NCBI GenBank assembly: GCA_963513935.1
Contig: OY740770.1
Location: forward strand, 91,094,301 to 91,158,300
Direction of reading: 5' to 3'
DNA length: 64,000 bases
From: Aphrophora alni
Taxonomy: Eukaryota > Arthropoda > Insecta > Hemiptera > Aphrophoridae
Shown: positions 12,327 through 29,180 of the stretch, piece after piece
Layout: each line of letters opens with the position of its first letter
How positions within the stretch are numbered: the stretch's first letter is position 1
Notes under the pieces: model-generated
Told to the model about the DNA's origin: nothing
The model's input: the letters and a program-made list of their open reading frames with translations, nothing else
Database searches by the model: none
Translations under genes and position numbers: made by a program

Positions 12327-13876
12327 TATATAATTACTAAAGAAAATTGGCATCAACAACAGGTTGTACTCAATTTAATTAAAGTTTGAGTTGCCGATGC
12401 TCTTTTGTAATGTTCAAAAGTAGAATTTTTATGTGCGTATTTTCAACAAGTTTTATAAAATTTAAATTCTATAGGTCTTTTCATCTAGGAGGAACTACTG
12501 CAGTAGTTTTTCCATTTGATTTTTTTAGAACTATTAATTTCTTCGAGACATCTAGTGCACGTAACCCATCACTACTTGTTCCCGCTACATTGTTACTCTG
12601 GATTAACCAGCCGAAAATAATCCATAAAATATCATATTATTCCTCTTAGTGTACTTATTTATAAAACTTCGGCTAATTGTCTGCAGTTAATTTATTACCT
12701 AACGTTATGCTGGGCACAATAATAATAAGTGCCGAAGTTACTTACAACCTCATCATACACAAAGTGTAAAAGGGCTTATCATAGTGCCTAAAGAAACCAC
12801 TTTTCAATATATAAACTATCCCAGGATATGACACTATTATCATGTGACTCTTGTTACTATTATTTCTGAATGGGGTTAATGATACAAACCATTCGAATGC
12901 CACGCTATCAAAAGCACAAGTAACATAACATAAACATGTATTAACACGACGTAAATATAAACTTTAACTAATGCACGATTTTTAAAATGCATATACTTAA
13001 TTATTCAAACGTAAAGTTTGTACAATTATTACATTTGTTTAATTGATCTTATTAAAATTAATAAATTTAAAAAAAAATTGTGAATTCACCTTCTCATTGC
13101 TATATGTATATTGTTGAAATCGGCTTAATTTGACGCTTTTCCATTTTCCATTGGGATAGAGTACCGATAAAACCTATAAACCATGTGTGGGTTCACCCGG
13201 AATGGAGTGAGAGTTAATATTTCATGTAATTAGCACTTACAATATTGTGCTAATTTTGAGTCTATAAATATAATAGTTTAAACTATGTGGCCTTTATTTA
13301 CAATCTGCATTATTCCATATACTATATATAGAAAGAACATTTCACAGGCATATTATTGTGGACAGATATAAAATCACGTTTTATGAGATAGTGCGGAAAA
13401 TAGCGCAATAAAATAATAATAGTAGGTAAGATCAAATAAATTATTGCATCTTTTCTAAATTAAAATACGTTTTAATTACCATTTTATTTATTTTAAAAAG
13501 AATACAACCACACTTAGTGTAACCAGTTTCGTTATTTGTTTATTTGGACCAAAAATGAAACTCCTGAGTTGTACATTGAAAATAAAGGGTAGTTTATTGT
13601 AAAAGGTCAGTTGTTTATTTATATTTGAGAGTGTTGTGTAGAAACTTGTATGAAGTAAATGAAATAATGTTTATTATGTTTTAACATGTAAACTACGGTT
13701 AACTCTAGAAAGTTTAATAAACACTTATATACATTTCGATATATTCCTATATTCCACAATTACAAAAGGTTTGGTGTCAAATATCAACAAATAATTATAA
13801 AAATTGAAAATCAAAATAACCTGCGCACAATTGTTAATTAATGCCAATGTTTGATAAGTTTTGAATTTATTATATT
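12327..13876. other. AT-rich noncoding stretch with one hairpin
   Basis: An 87-codon frame at 12386-12649 is not recognisable. A perfect 9-bp inverted repeat pairs 13228-13236 (AATTAGCAC) with 13247-13255. The segment about 13150-13200 is locally GC-richer and might be older upstream sequence of the Penelope-like element relic that follows, but it has no diagnostic motif. Confidence 0.4.
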
Positions 13877-14148
13877 GAGTTATACCCATGTGAAAGTAAG
13901 TACCTTGGTCAAACTAGGAGAATGGTTATAACGAGCCTGATAAATCTAATGTTGCTGATCATGTTCTTGCTACAATTCATAACATAGGAATGAATAATGT
14001 TAGTTTGAATAAAGAAACCATAAATAAAAAATGTGTTGAGAGCTTCGATAGTATTTTCATTGTGAAAGCTGAAAATGATTTACTGTTATATTTTTGTAAG
14101 GGGCCTTTTCCGAATTCTTTGTTAAAATCTAGTCAAATCACACGTTAA
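13877..14148 (+). pseudogene. Penelope-like element GIY-YIG nuclease relic (PLE-1)
   Basis: The frame at 13877-13930 reads LYPCESKYLGQTRR, the Cys plus Y-(I/L)-G-Q-T-x-R signature of the GIY-YIG endonuclease at the C-terminus of Penelope-like retrotransposon proteins. After a shift of frame at about 13930-13942, an uninterrupted 68-codon stretch (13942-14145, stop at 14146) continues the domain. SNVADH corresponds to the conserved (S/A)-x-x-A-x-H helix, CVESFDSIFI to the L-E-(S/A)-x-x-I element with the catalytic Glu, and GPFPNSLL to the terminal P-x-S-x-L. In intact elements this domain nicks the target before reverse transcription. The reverse transcriptase part is not detectable upstream, so the copy is truncated, and the frameshift makes it nonfunctional. 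Confidence 0.75.
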
Positions 14149-15154
14149 ATATGTTCTTAACTTTATAAATTTTAATTATTGTATTTTCCCATATGTGTAT
14201 ATGCTTGTTCCTTTGCTTTTCTATTGCAATTTTTTATCCAAGTCATTTACAGTAATTGGATTTAGCGGCATATCGCGTTGCGTCGCTCCTCCCACTTTCA
14301 AGGAATGGGAGGAAACCGGTCTCACCAATGTGGAAAGGAGAGGAGCGTTACGTACCTTTGATCCTTTATAAGTTGATTCGCTCTCGTATATAGTTTAGTA
14401 TTGGTTTACATTTCTCTGAGGATGGTAACATATACATGATATACATGTTTTTCGGTAATTATGTTGAGTTTTATATATAGTTTAAGAATTACTTATTTCA
14501 TATTATTTTATATACCACATAACTTATCCGATGTTACTGTGTAAGCTAAAGGAAAAAAATTGTTCACATGTATTCCCTCCGTACAGTAAACCAACTATCA
14601 TTAGTTTTTTTTTTTTTTTTTTAGTTTTTTTTTTTTATTTATTTTTTTTTACAAAAGTGGTTCCACAGCACTGTGGTAAAATAATATTGATTTCCTCAAA
14701 TACTTCTGTAATGCAAATAATATTTTATATTTACTCCATCAATTCACATTAAAAAAATATAATATCTTTCACACTGACGAGCTGTCACGGAAACAACAGA
14801 AACTGAACATATTACCATAGAACTTGTTAATCTTGTGAAAACATTTGGCGTGTGACGAGAAGCATTCTATCGCATTATCTGTAGTATCCATTGAACATAT
14901 AATAAATACCACGAGAATAAAATGTATAAATATTAGCCTATAGTATTACGTTATATTAAAAGAGTTGAACCATAATAATTTCTTCTTTATTTCGTATTCA
15001 TATCATACAAGCACAATTAAGGAATGAATAAATAACATTGTTTATTTCAAAGTTTGATTATTGGTACTGTGTTTTGCAATAAATAAAAAGTTTACGTTAA
15101 AAATACTGTTATTTATTACAGGACAAATTGTATGTGGAACTTGTACACTTCGTA
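14149..15154. other. PLE 3' flank, hairpin and poly-T tracts
   Basis: Just after the PLE-1 stop, 14266-14375 is distinctly GC-richer than the surroundings and is probably 3' untranslated sequence of that element. It contains a 7-bp perfect stem, CCTCCCA at 14288-14294 with TGGGAGG at 14306-14312. Long T runs occupy 14608-14650. The rest is AT-rich and unrecognised. Open frames at 14531-14752 and 15042-15251 are not convincing. Confidence 0.5.
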
Positions 15155-16394
15155 CCCTTGAGTATGAAAAATATATTAGCTCATAAATCATAAATACCGG
15201 TGTGTTTATCTCTTCCACTTTCTCAGTCCGAGTTTCAACTCCAAACAGCAAGACATTATTTTCGACAGCGCCATCAGTGAAGTTGTGTTTTTATTGTGTG
15301 TTACAAATCGGAATTTAGAACAACGTTATACAATCAAGATTTGTGTTAAACTTGTTGAATCCGCGAAGGTGACTTTTAAAAAGTTGAAACAGGCCTTATC
15401 AAGATCACAAGTTTTCCGCTGACACAAATAATTTTTTGAAGGCCGAGAACACGTTGAAGATCAACCTCTCTCAGGGAGACCTTGAACTTAAAAACTAACC
15501 AAAACGATAAACGTGTGAGGACTCTTGTGAGATCAGACCACCGTTTAACAAAAGGATGAGTGAACTGTTAAATGTAAACACATTCACTGTACGTAAAATT
15601 TGACAGACGATTTGGGCATGCGAAAGATATGTGCCAAAATGGTGCCGAAAAACCTCACAACTGAACAGAAGAACAATCGAAGAAACGTGTGCATTGATTT
15701 TCTTGAGAGGATTGGCAATGATCAAGAATTCTTCAATTGTGTGATTACAGGTAATGAATCCTGGATATTTGAGTATCATCCTGAAACAAAGCGGCGAATC
15801 AAAGAGTGGCACACTTTGTCATCTACTCGACAGAAAAAATTACAAATGATCAAATCAAAGATTAAGACCATACTGATATGTTTTTTTGACAGTAAGGGTA
15901 TCTTTCACAAAGAATTTGTTCCATCAGGACAAACTGTCGAGAGAGTGTTTTATAAAAATGTCCTTAAAAGTCTCAGGAAAAGAGTGATACGTGTTAGACC
16001 AGACATTGCAAACAAGTGGATGCTTCATCATGACAATATCCCGTGTCACACGGCCTTTTCAATCAGTGAATTTTTGACCTCAAAGCGCATTTCTGTGGTT
16101 CCTCTATCCATCCGATTTGAGTCCTTGTGACTTTTTCATTTTCCCGAAATTGAGACATGTATTAAAAGGACCTCATTTTGAAACTCAGCAGAACATTTAA
16201 AAGGCTGTGACCGAGCAGTTAAAAGCCATACCAGTTGAAAACTTTCAGCGCTGCTACCAATAGTAGGAACAACGACTCCGCCGGTGTTTAGCTGCCTAAG
16301 GGCACTACTTTGAAGGGGATAACATTGTTGTTTGCAAAAACTAAAAACTTTGGTAAATGAAAAATCAGTCTCATTACTTTTCTCACACACCTCG
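15155..16394 (+). mobile_element. Decayed mariner transposon (DD34D)
   Basis: A 1240-bp element, the normal size for mariner, is flanked by TA on both sides (15153-15154 and 16395-16396). Its imperfect inverted termini of about 28 bp match best with a one-base offset after position 4. Remnants of the whole transposase can be followed on the plus strand from about 15316 (helix-turn-helix region) to about 16330 (C-terminal YFEGDN). The copy is clearly dead. It has several in-frame stops and frameshifts in the N-terminal third, a further shift near 16105, and stops in the C-terminal part, including a TAGTAG pair where Lys-Trp is expected. Confidence 0.88.
15316..16330 (+). pseudogene. Mariner transposase pseudogene
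   Basis: The transposase cut and rejoined the element ends. The N-terminal helix-turn-helix is legible at 15319-15419 (QRYTIKICVKLVESAK and SRSQVFR) before a TGA at 15420. The longest intact piece is 15600-16130, 176 codons, starting with the conserved TDDLGMRK block and containing KNLTTEQK. The first catalytic Asp, expected in T-G-D-E-S-W, is Asn here (TGNESW, codon 15753-15755). The second is present in LHHDN (16032-16034), 92 residues later, the spacing known for Mos1. The third lies in PCDFF (16129-16131), reachable only after a shift near 16105 where several bases of the usual V-P-x-P-P-Y block are missing. Loss of the first Asp alone would abolish catalysis. Confidence 0.88.
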
Positions 16395-16473
16395 TAAATG
16401 AATCGCAAAATATAAAGTATGTATTATTAATATTATAACACCTGAATGTTACGTTGCATTCAGTAATAATAAA

Positions 16474-16542
16474 CCTAACCTAACCTAACATAACCTAACC
16501 TAACCTAACATAACATAACCTAACCTAACCTAACCTAACCTA
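16474..16542. repeat. Interstitial telomere-like (CCTAA)n tract
   Basis: Fourteen consecutive 5-bp units. Eleven are CCTAA (the last lacks its final base) and three are CATAA, at 16489, 16509 and 16514. Read on the minus strand it is (TTAGG)n, the ancestral telomere repeat of insects and many other arthropods. It begins 80 bp beyond the right end of the mariner copy. It is far too short to be a chromosome end and lies between ordinary sequences, so it is an internal tract. Confidence 0.93.
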
Positions 16543-21064
<4,522 letters not shown>

Positions 21065-22706
21065 TTTCCATATATGGTAAATTATATAAGAGTTTAAAAT
21101 TACATTTAAAATTGTAAATAAAGTAAATTAGTTTTATTACGTGAATTATATTATTTATTGGTTAAAATTGTTGGTACTTTAAAACGCATTAAAAACAGTA
21201 ATAACTAATTCTGATAAATATCTTAATCTTTATGTTTCATTGAATTCATTTGCCACTTAATAAAAACAAACTGAAATAATTGTATCAATATAATATAACG
21301 GAAAACAAACAAAGAAAATGAACAGTTAGGTTCAAATATAATCAAAAACTATTGCTATAATTACAAACATTTCAGTGTATTTGAATTCTACAAATCTCCT
21401 CTGATGTACGTTAATGGTGATTAGTAGATGGTAGTTAATAATAACACTGTTTTAAAATTAAAACCTGACACATTTAGATTCCCCTACTGTAATAATGCTT
21501 TATTAGTTTGGTAATGCATGCTTTAAATAAATTTTATTAAATACAATAATATATCATCTTCATAATACATATTTGAATACGTAATTATGTTTTTATATAA
21601 CAAGTATACAATTTTAATGATTGTGCAAATTTGTGGTACATAAATATATTTCACACATGTATATGACTACCTTCGTATAAATCTATATTAATATATGGAT
21701 GGCGGCGCAATTATATGGTTTTTATTTAAGTAAAATACTTAAAGTTAAATCATTTATGTGACAGTTTTTTAGCCAATAGTACTATCTTTTTGTCTTTCTA
21801 CTTATTTACGACCTACAGCATACATATTTTACTTTGTTTTATAAGTTAATTATAGATTTGATACATAGGATTATAAGAGATCTTTATAAGGATATCTCAA
21901 ATTTTTACCGGGGTCTATCCAGATATTTGCAATAGTCTTTGTATCGAATTATATGAATGTGCGACAAAAAAATGTCATTACTATGTCAGTCACAGTCTTT
22001 AAGTTTAAAGTAGATATCCTTTTAAAAAAATGTCTAACCATATTATGTGTAAAATTGTATAAAATGCATATCCCATAGGACAAGATATGTTATGTTTTAA
22101 ATTCTATTGTACAAATTACATTTTGTCGTACTTTATTATAAACCAAAGCACAGCAAAGCTTAAAACATAACAAAACTTGTGTAGTTCCTGGAAATCTATG
22201 TATAATAATGAGTTATAGAATCATATCTTTTTATTTGATTGATAAATTTCTGTTTTTATACAAGTTATTTCGATTTTTGTCTTCCCGTTTATGTTAAAAT
22301 TGGTTTATAATTTTTATCGTCATAAATTAAATGCTAATCTAGTTCTCATATTATCTTTAAAAAATACCACATTCGTTTTATAATGGTTATTGTTTACTGG
22401 GAATAATTTAATTATATTGTAGCAATATTTATAACTATTAAGTTATTTTTAACATTGCATTAACATGTCAATAAACTTACGAATAATAATTAAAGGTACT
22501 TATTCATTTTACAGGTCTTATGGACCTATATCAGTTAAAATAACTAAAAAATATATATTTCATACAAAAAACAATTTAATTATTACTTGTTTTCGTCAAA
22601 ACCACCCCATATTTATTTATTTGTTTGTGAAAATTATTTTTACCCCATTTTAGTTTTTCCCGTTAGTAGCAACACACACTTTCCATGGTTAACTTTGGAA
22701 AGTTAT
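21065..22706. other. AT-rich noncoding stretch
   Basis: Nothing recognisable. A 62-codon frame at 22465-22653 is a chance frame by composition. Confidence 0.55.
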
Positions 22707-23453
22707 TTTGTCTACAGTTGTTGACAAAGTGGCATTTTGTTCATTTAAATTAGTTTGAAAAACAGCTGATTTCACAACAGTTCCACTTTGCCCACTACTT
22801 TGCACACTACTTTGCTCACTCCGAATGGTAACCGAACAAAGCGAAATTTAGGTTAAGTTTGAATTGATTTATAATATACAGGAAATGTCCCGTATTATGT
22901 AGGTTAGATTAATTCTAACATGTACATGTAATAACATAAATAAACAACAAAACAACGTTTTAAAGTTGAAAAAAGAAGTAATTATTCATGAAGATGGTTG
23001 ACAGTGTATGTACACGGAGAGTATTTTTCGTTTGCGGAGTTTTGAAGTTGGCAATACCGTTTCCTCAACAATACACCTAAGTTATTTGTAATATTCGTAA
23101 ATAACCTCAGTTTTGACGTGAGAACTTCTACTCGGTGTTGATGTATTGTTTAGACCTACTGCTATATTTTGTGTAGTTAGTTTTAAAATATGGACAGTTC
23201 AGATTTTAAAATAATCTGAAAAATAAGAAAAATGCAGATCGAATTGTAATTGATTGTTTGTTTGAACACTATTGTATTAAATTAATGTTTTATTAAATTG
23301 TGTTACTGCTGAAGTATGTTTTTTATTTGTCACAAATTAACAACTGTAGACAAAGCATATTGTGCAATTCGTGAGCAAAGTGTCTTTTTTAAACTAGATA
23401 AAATTGATAAAACTACATTTTTCTCTCATTTAAAAAAGTGCCATTTTGCTCAG
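22707..23453. mobile_element. Candidate inverted-repeat element with tandem 12-bp units
   Basis: TTTGTCTACAGTTGTT at 22707-22722 occurs as a perfect 16-bp inverted copy at 23339-23354. Inside the left part, three tandem 12-bp units ACTTTGCnCACT run from 22785 to 22820. One inverted copy (GTGAGCAAAGTG) is at 23371-23382. The phrase AAAGTG(G/C)CATTTTG(T/C)TCA occurs in direct orientation near 22727 and 23436. Inverted ends with repeated subterminal motifs fit a nonautonomous DNA transposon. The mixture of direct and inverted motifs and the lack of a target duplication make the borders unclear. There is no coding capacity. Confidence 0.35.
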
Positions 23454-24069
23454 TATTTGCACAAATAACTATTTTATGGAAATCATCCTTTACAACTTTT
23501 AAAATTACCGCTTTTAATCATTTCTTTGTATGCTTTATTTTTAGGCGAGATTTATTTATTAATATGAAAAATACAAAACCAACGATTAATTAATATTTAA
23601 ACTGCGATTGTTCTATGTTTAGCATGTCTGAACATATAATTTCAAAGTAGGGTCTCTAGTCGATCCTTGTACTGCTTCCTTCAAATTTCAACACGTCAAA
23701 AGGCTGGAATCTTACAAGCAATAATTACAGAGTTTTTTTTGGTGAATTTAGTCATTTTGTGGATTCCAATCTAATTCGAGGCCGTCACAAAGGGTGAATC
23801 ATCTAGTGTGTGTGTGGGGGGGTTGTGTGCGTGTGTGTGTGTGTGTGTATGTGCATGTGCGTTTGCCTGTGCGTTTGCGTACGAGTGGTTTTATTTTTTA
23901 AATCTGCTCTAACATATACTTCATTTACATACCCTATTATATCTTACATGAAAAAGGTATCTCTCAACGTCAAAGCTCTTCATTCCTAATAGTCATGCAT
24001 TTACATGCACTATATTTTCCTTCTATTTAATTCAATCCGCCAGATTTTATAACCACCGTTGCAATGCTA
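23454..24069. other. Noncoding stretch with GT-rich tract
   Basis: An imperfect (GT)n tract at 23806-23880 is interrupted by a G run and by T and C substitutions. No gene is seen. Confidence 0.6.
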
Positions 24070-24345
24070 CTAACTATATCTGAACCCTATACTAAGCTCA
24101 GTATATTGCTCGTCAGGTTTTCCATCGAAAGTCTTCCTTGCCATTAAACGATAAAGTGAGGGATAAAATTTCATTTCAAATCTCCTCTTCTGTCTTGACC
24201 CTTCTAGTTTTGGCATTAATAATGGTGTGCTGACCCGCGTTTGTGTTAGAGGGAGATAAATGGCGACCCTATTAATCTTCCGATTGTCTTGTTGCTTGAA
24301 ATGTGGGCTCAAGATGTAATTAATGTTGATTGCATAATCTGTGAC
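24070..24345 (-). other. Uncharacterised open stretch
   Basis: A minus-strand frame of about 90 codons is open from about 24345 down to the stop at 24070 and contains the phrases IYLPLTQTRV, SRQKRRFEMKFYPSLYRL and KPDEQYTELSIGFRYS. Its codon use and base composition are less AT-biased than neighbouring chance frames, so it may be a fragment of a real coding sequence (host exon or mobile element). I do not recognise the family. An AG stands near the 5' side (TCTGTCACAG), but no good donor follows. Confidence 0.25.
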
Positions 24346-26785
24346 AGAGTTATTTCCGTGAGTGAAACTCTATCATTATAATCATACTAAAATATTACTC
24401 AGTGACCGAATGACAAATACTGTTGGTGGAATGTAATTCTCGTTCAAAACAGATACTATGTAAGAAAATATACTTCAACTTTTCTAAGGGTTATTACAAT
24501 TTTCTAATAATTTTAAAAGTGTTTATTTCACATTTAGTAATTGCACTTTGACTTAACTTTTAGTACGAACAATTTTCTTCGGAGGTTCCATCTTATTATC
24601 AATTTAACAAAATAGTATTTTAATGGATTTATCGTAAATAAGAAATAAAAGAGAGAACTCAATTTAATACAATTTACATTCCACCATTTAAACAACGTTT
24701 TAAATTTATGAAAAAGTTATTTACACTTTTAAAAATTGTCCCAGTTTTCCCTCATTTAATATAGTTTGTAAAGTTTAGGGCTTAGAACTTGACAATATTG
24801 TTGTTTAGCCTTAGGACTTGTAGACCTCCGTATATGATTTAGGAGCAGTCAAAGATAATATCCCTTAAGTACACCTAAGGTTTATAAGCTTAGATTTGAG
24901 GCGAGCTGGGCTGTTATCTTGAGTATCGTATCTCTTACAAAGATATAGTCTCAGTTTGTAAAACGTATTAGTTACACGTAGAAAAAAAAACCTATCTCAG
25001 CTTTTATGTCAGTACTGAACAAATTCTAGAATATAAGATTAAAAATAGACACTTATTAATATTCAGTTTCTCTGTCGCTGTTCTTAGGTGAAGGACTATA
25101 AATTATTGTAGTTAGAAATGTATTTTATGTTTAGAGAAAATATAAGGTAATAATTTATCACATACGTTTGGGAATAAAAACCTAACAATACTTTTGTAAT
25201 TATATCCCCAATTAATATACAATAAGTAGAATTTTAGTAATGAAGCTCTCCCGTATTACGGGTGTTATATAACTATTAATATAGTGAAAATTCAGTAAAA
25301 ACTATATCCGATTTTGTAATTTTTAATACCAATCATTTACATCAATGAAAAAACAGCTAAATTTGGTAGCAGTTTTACTATATAGAATAGACAACCTTTG
25401 AGGTTCAACATTTTAATTACCCAAAATTACACAAAAGATGTTGGTTTTGACAGAGACATAAATTTTGCGATTTCAGCCAGTAGCGTCTCGAATCGATTGT
25501 TGCCCTCCGCTTTCACCGCCGACTGCCTCATGAACTCTGACAAATATTTGTTATATATTGAACAAATATAGTCATATATAACATAAATATAACATGATGT
25601 TGAACATTACCACTATATTTTTCATTTCTACATTTTGCCAAACATCACAATCTCTCTACAAGTTACGTGTTATTGCCGGTATCAAAATCTAAAGAAGTTA
25701 TATTTATGATAACCCTAAAATGTGTTAAGCTGGTCTTGTTAAGTTCTGTTTTATAATCTTTCCAACAGTCAGATATTATGTACAACCATGTTAGTCATAT
25801 TAAACCAAATTTATAAAGAGATAAACAACAGTACTGGGCAAAACCAGCTATTTATTCATAATAACTTAATTTATATCTCTGGTCCGTACCCAACTTTTTC
25901 TCAAAATAAAACATATGTGGAAAAAAAAATGAACAATCTAAGTCTAAGTCTAAATCTAAGTCCCAGGAATCTAGCTTAAATTTACACAAATTACTATTTA
26001 GTTATAAAATATAAGATTTCGAAATAAAGAAGAACAATAGATATGTTAAATAATTACTGAATACAGCATTGTACATGTACATGAATTAATTGCAATTAAC
26101 ACAAATGAAAATACTAAATTATTGGGACTGATGGACAAAACATATATGCGATTGGCCTTCTGTAGGATTAGTGGGAAACAAGTCCGTTTAATTTAAAGTT
26201 TAATGAATATTTGTTTGATTTAGAATCAACTATTTATTTTATTAGAAAGAATTCTTACGTAACATTACCGGTAGAATAGGTTTTGATTCCGGGGTTATTC
26301 CCAAAAATATTTACTTTAAATAGTTAACCTCTCCAACATTTTGATGAACTCATGAAAACAAAAATACATTTTTGAGAAATTAATATGGACCGAAGAAGCT
26401 AAATTTAAAAAAATAAATAATACCTTCATTACCTTTAAATACCTTCAATTGGATATAAGTTTAAATATTGTGAAACTAAATTATATCTATTTACTTATTT
26501 TAAATTGTGCCTTATATTTGTTTTATACGATGAAATTTACCTAAACAATAATTAATAATATGTTCTACTTATCTCTCAACAGCAAACTTATCATAACAGT
26601 TAATATTTAAATACTATTCAAAATAAAACTTTATTATTAATTTAACAATCATTCAATAAGGCTTTATTAATACATGAGTTACTTCTTTTATAACAAAGTA
26701 ATTTCATTACGTTATATGAATAATATGAAACACTATAATCGTTTTAAAGATATATATTTTTTATATTACAATTATATTAGATTTA

Positions 26786-26821
<36 letters not shown>

Positions 26822-28529
26822 CAGTTAAGTCTTCCATAAAAAATATGCTTCTTCCCGGACTTCTCTTTCTCTCTTCACGTATTTTTTATTTTTAATCCTT
26901 CTTAAATCTTATTGTTAAAATGGTCGTATGAGTTATTTTGATTTTAAAATTCTAGATTTAACTTTTGCTATATTGCTGCTTTTGCGCATTACTTTACACT
27001 TTCAAATCTACACTAAGTATTTTACATTTAGTGCACACAATTACCAATATGTGATGTTTTATATTTTAACATTTACAGAAATGACCTTAGGGGAGGATTT
27101 TTACGTTAATTTTTTTCTACGCCTAAATATTTATCCATTGGCTTTAGCTATATAAAAGCCTGAAACCACAAAAAGATTATTGAATATACAATCTACACCA
27201 AACATCCTAGAAAAAAGTCTAATTTTTAGATTACAATACCTCTGCAGATGTTTTACCAGAGTTGCTATATTAATGTATAACATTTCAATCTCTTACATCT
27301 TACGTCACTGGAAACCACACATACTCTACCAGTTCAATAAGAACAGTGCTTGCCCAGCAATTTAAAAAGGATTAGTATTACTATATTTATTATATTTACT
27401 AATTACTAACCTACTAGACTAATTTCTATTATTTGTATTTAAATATTCGTCAGTGGTTAAAGTTGAAGAACATTTGTAAAAATACAAAATTATATCTCAA
27501 AGGGACTTAAAAATAAGGGGCAAATTGAAAAAAAACTACATAATAAAAGTTTCAATTTATTTAACAGTGTTATTTTTGGGGTTTAACGCTTTTATTATCT
27601 TCTCTTAATCAACAATCATATATAAATTAGAATGTAACGCACACATTTACGATATTCTAGTTTATCCTAGTTTATGAAAGATAAATTTCTCTCATTCGTA
27701 AACAAATAGTGAAACATGAATTATCGGGTTACATCTCATGAGAAAAAACTATATGTAATCATTTATTATAAAATAAATTAAACTGTAAAAACAATACGAT
27801 TTTGATGGTAGCGGTATCATGTTTCAAAAAATTTAAAAAATATATAATTATCCATAGTACACAATGAAACTCTATACCTTCCTTATTTTAAAGATTGCTT
27901 TACCCACACATCTAACAACATACAGCATACCAGAAGTACACATATGTTATATTGTATGAAGAAGTATTGCAAATTTTGTTTACAGTTATCTTTTTCACGG
28001 TAGTTCAAACTCTAATAAACAACTCTTGATTGTAGGGTTCGTACTATAAATGATAACAACGGCTTAATTAATAGTACTCAAAGGACCAGTAACCGAAGCG
28101 TATAATGGAAACAATATACCCATTGTTTATTGTTTAGGAACACATCAAAGCATTGTCCTGTTTAATAGTGTGCTTCATTGCTATTCTCATTAACTTACTT
28201 CCTCTCACTATTGGTTAATACAAACTTTCTTACTACACAACAAAAATTATTTGTTATTTAAATCTGATACTTCACAAAACATAGACTATAATACAAAAAG
28301 ACATATTAAATAAAATTAGATGAAATAATCAAGGAATGTGGAAACTTCTATCACCAAATGAAGTAAAACTCATTTTTTTACAAAAAATACTTCATATAAA
28401 ATAAATTTTTAATTGTGTATTTTCTGCCCCAATGTGATCTATTCTATCGGATTCGAATGCATAGTGCTCAGTTATGAATTGTGAACATCATCATTCTACA
28501 GAGATGCGAAAGATGTGAAACAATATAAA
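24346..28529. other. AT-rich noncoding stretch
   Basis: No genes recognised. Contents are a short hexamer run of four TAAGTC-type units at 25937-25962 and a (TA)n tract at 26789-26820. Open frames at 26674-26895, 26928-27155 and 27180-27365 are rich in Tyr, Ile, Phe and Lys, as chance frames are at this composition. Confidence 0.55.
26789..26820. repeat. (TA)n microsatellite
   Basis: Sixteen TA units. Confidence 0.95.
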
Positions 28530-29180
28530 AACATTTTATTTTAGAGTTGTTTGTTTAGTGATTGAAGTTTCGACATGTTTTACTCCTTTGAGTGAATTAT
28601 GAGTTAAAATGTTTCCTATAATTGTGTTTTTTTAAATTCTAGTGCCTAATAATATGTGCTTAAACAAAAACTGAGGATGTGAGCCTTGTCTTTGACGGTT
28701 GGATTTACACAATTTAGGTGTATAGTGAGATGAAAAATGAATTGTATTTAATTCGGTAACGAAATAAAAAGTATCCACAATTTATCTACTTATTTCTATG
28801 TAATATATACATTTTTTAAATATTTAAGATGATATCCCTAATTATAATTTGAAGGAAGTGTAGAGAAATCCGTTGTAATACAACTTAAATTTTGTATAGC
28901 TTAATTAGTAAGTAAACCTTTCAAATGTAACAATTAAAATAATTTTAGTTACATATCGCATTATCTCATTGTCCTAGCTAACATACATTTTAATAATGTA
29001 ACATAATTTTGTAAAAAATATTAGAATACCTGGAAAATGTCCCTTACTGAAACGTCAGTGTTTAAATTGATTGTTAAATATATTCTTATTAAATTAATTA
29101 AACTCGCATCAAAGACGTAAACAAATTTTAATATTTTTAATTCAATAATAATTTCCATATTATACACATAAAATAAAAGG
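28530..29180 (+). repeat. Dispersed duplication, copy 1 (pairs with 41315-41880)
   Basis: Over roughly 600 bp this segment aligns collinearly with 41315-41880 in the same orientation. The shared phrase TTTAGTGATTGAAGTTT starts both, GAGTGAATT follows at the same distance, then ATCTACAATTTAT-like and GAATACCTG(G/A)AAAATGT blocks. Identity is moderate with many small indels. Neither copy has a conserved open frame, so this is a noncoding repeat. Confidence 0.75.

Noticed and set aside
15495..15812. 105-codon minus-strand frame
   Set aside because: It lies antisense over the mariner transposase remnant, and no family resembles it.
16136..16408. 90-codon minus-strand frame
   Set aside because: Antisense to the C-terminal part of the mariner transposase, running over the element end.
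29040..29065. Possible hammerhead ending ACTGAAACGTCAG
   Set aside because: No CTGANGA core and no stem II, and the paralogous sequence at 41.74 kb does not keep GAAAC.
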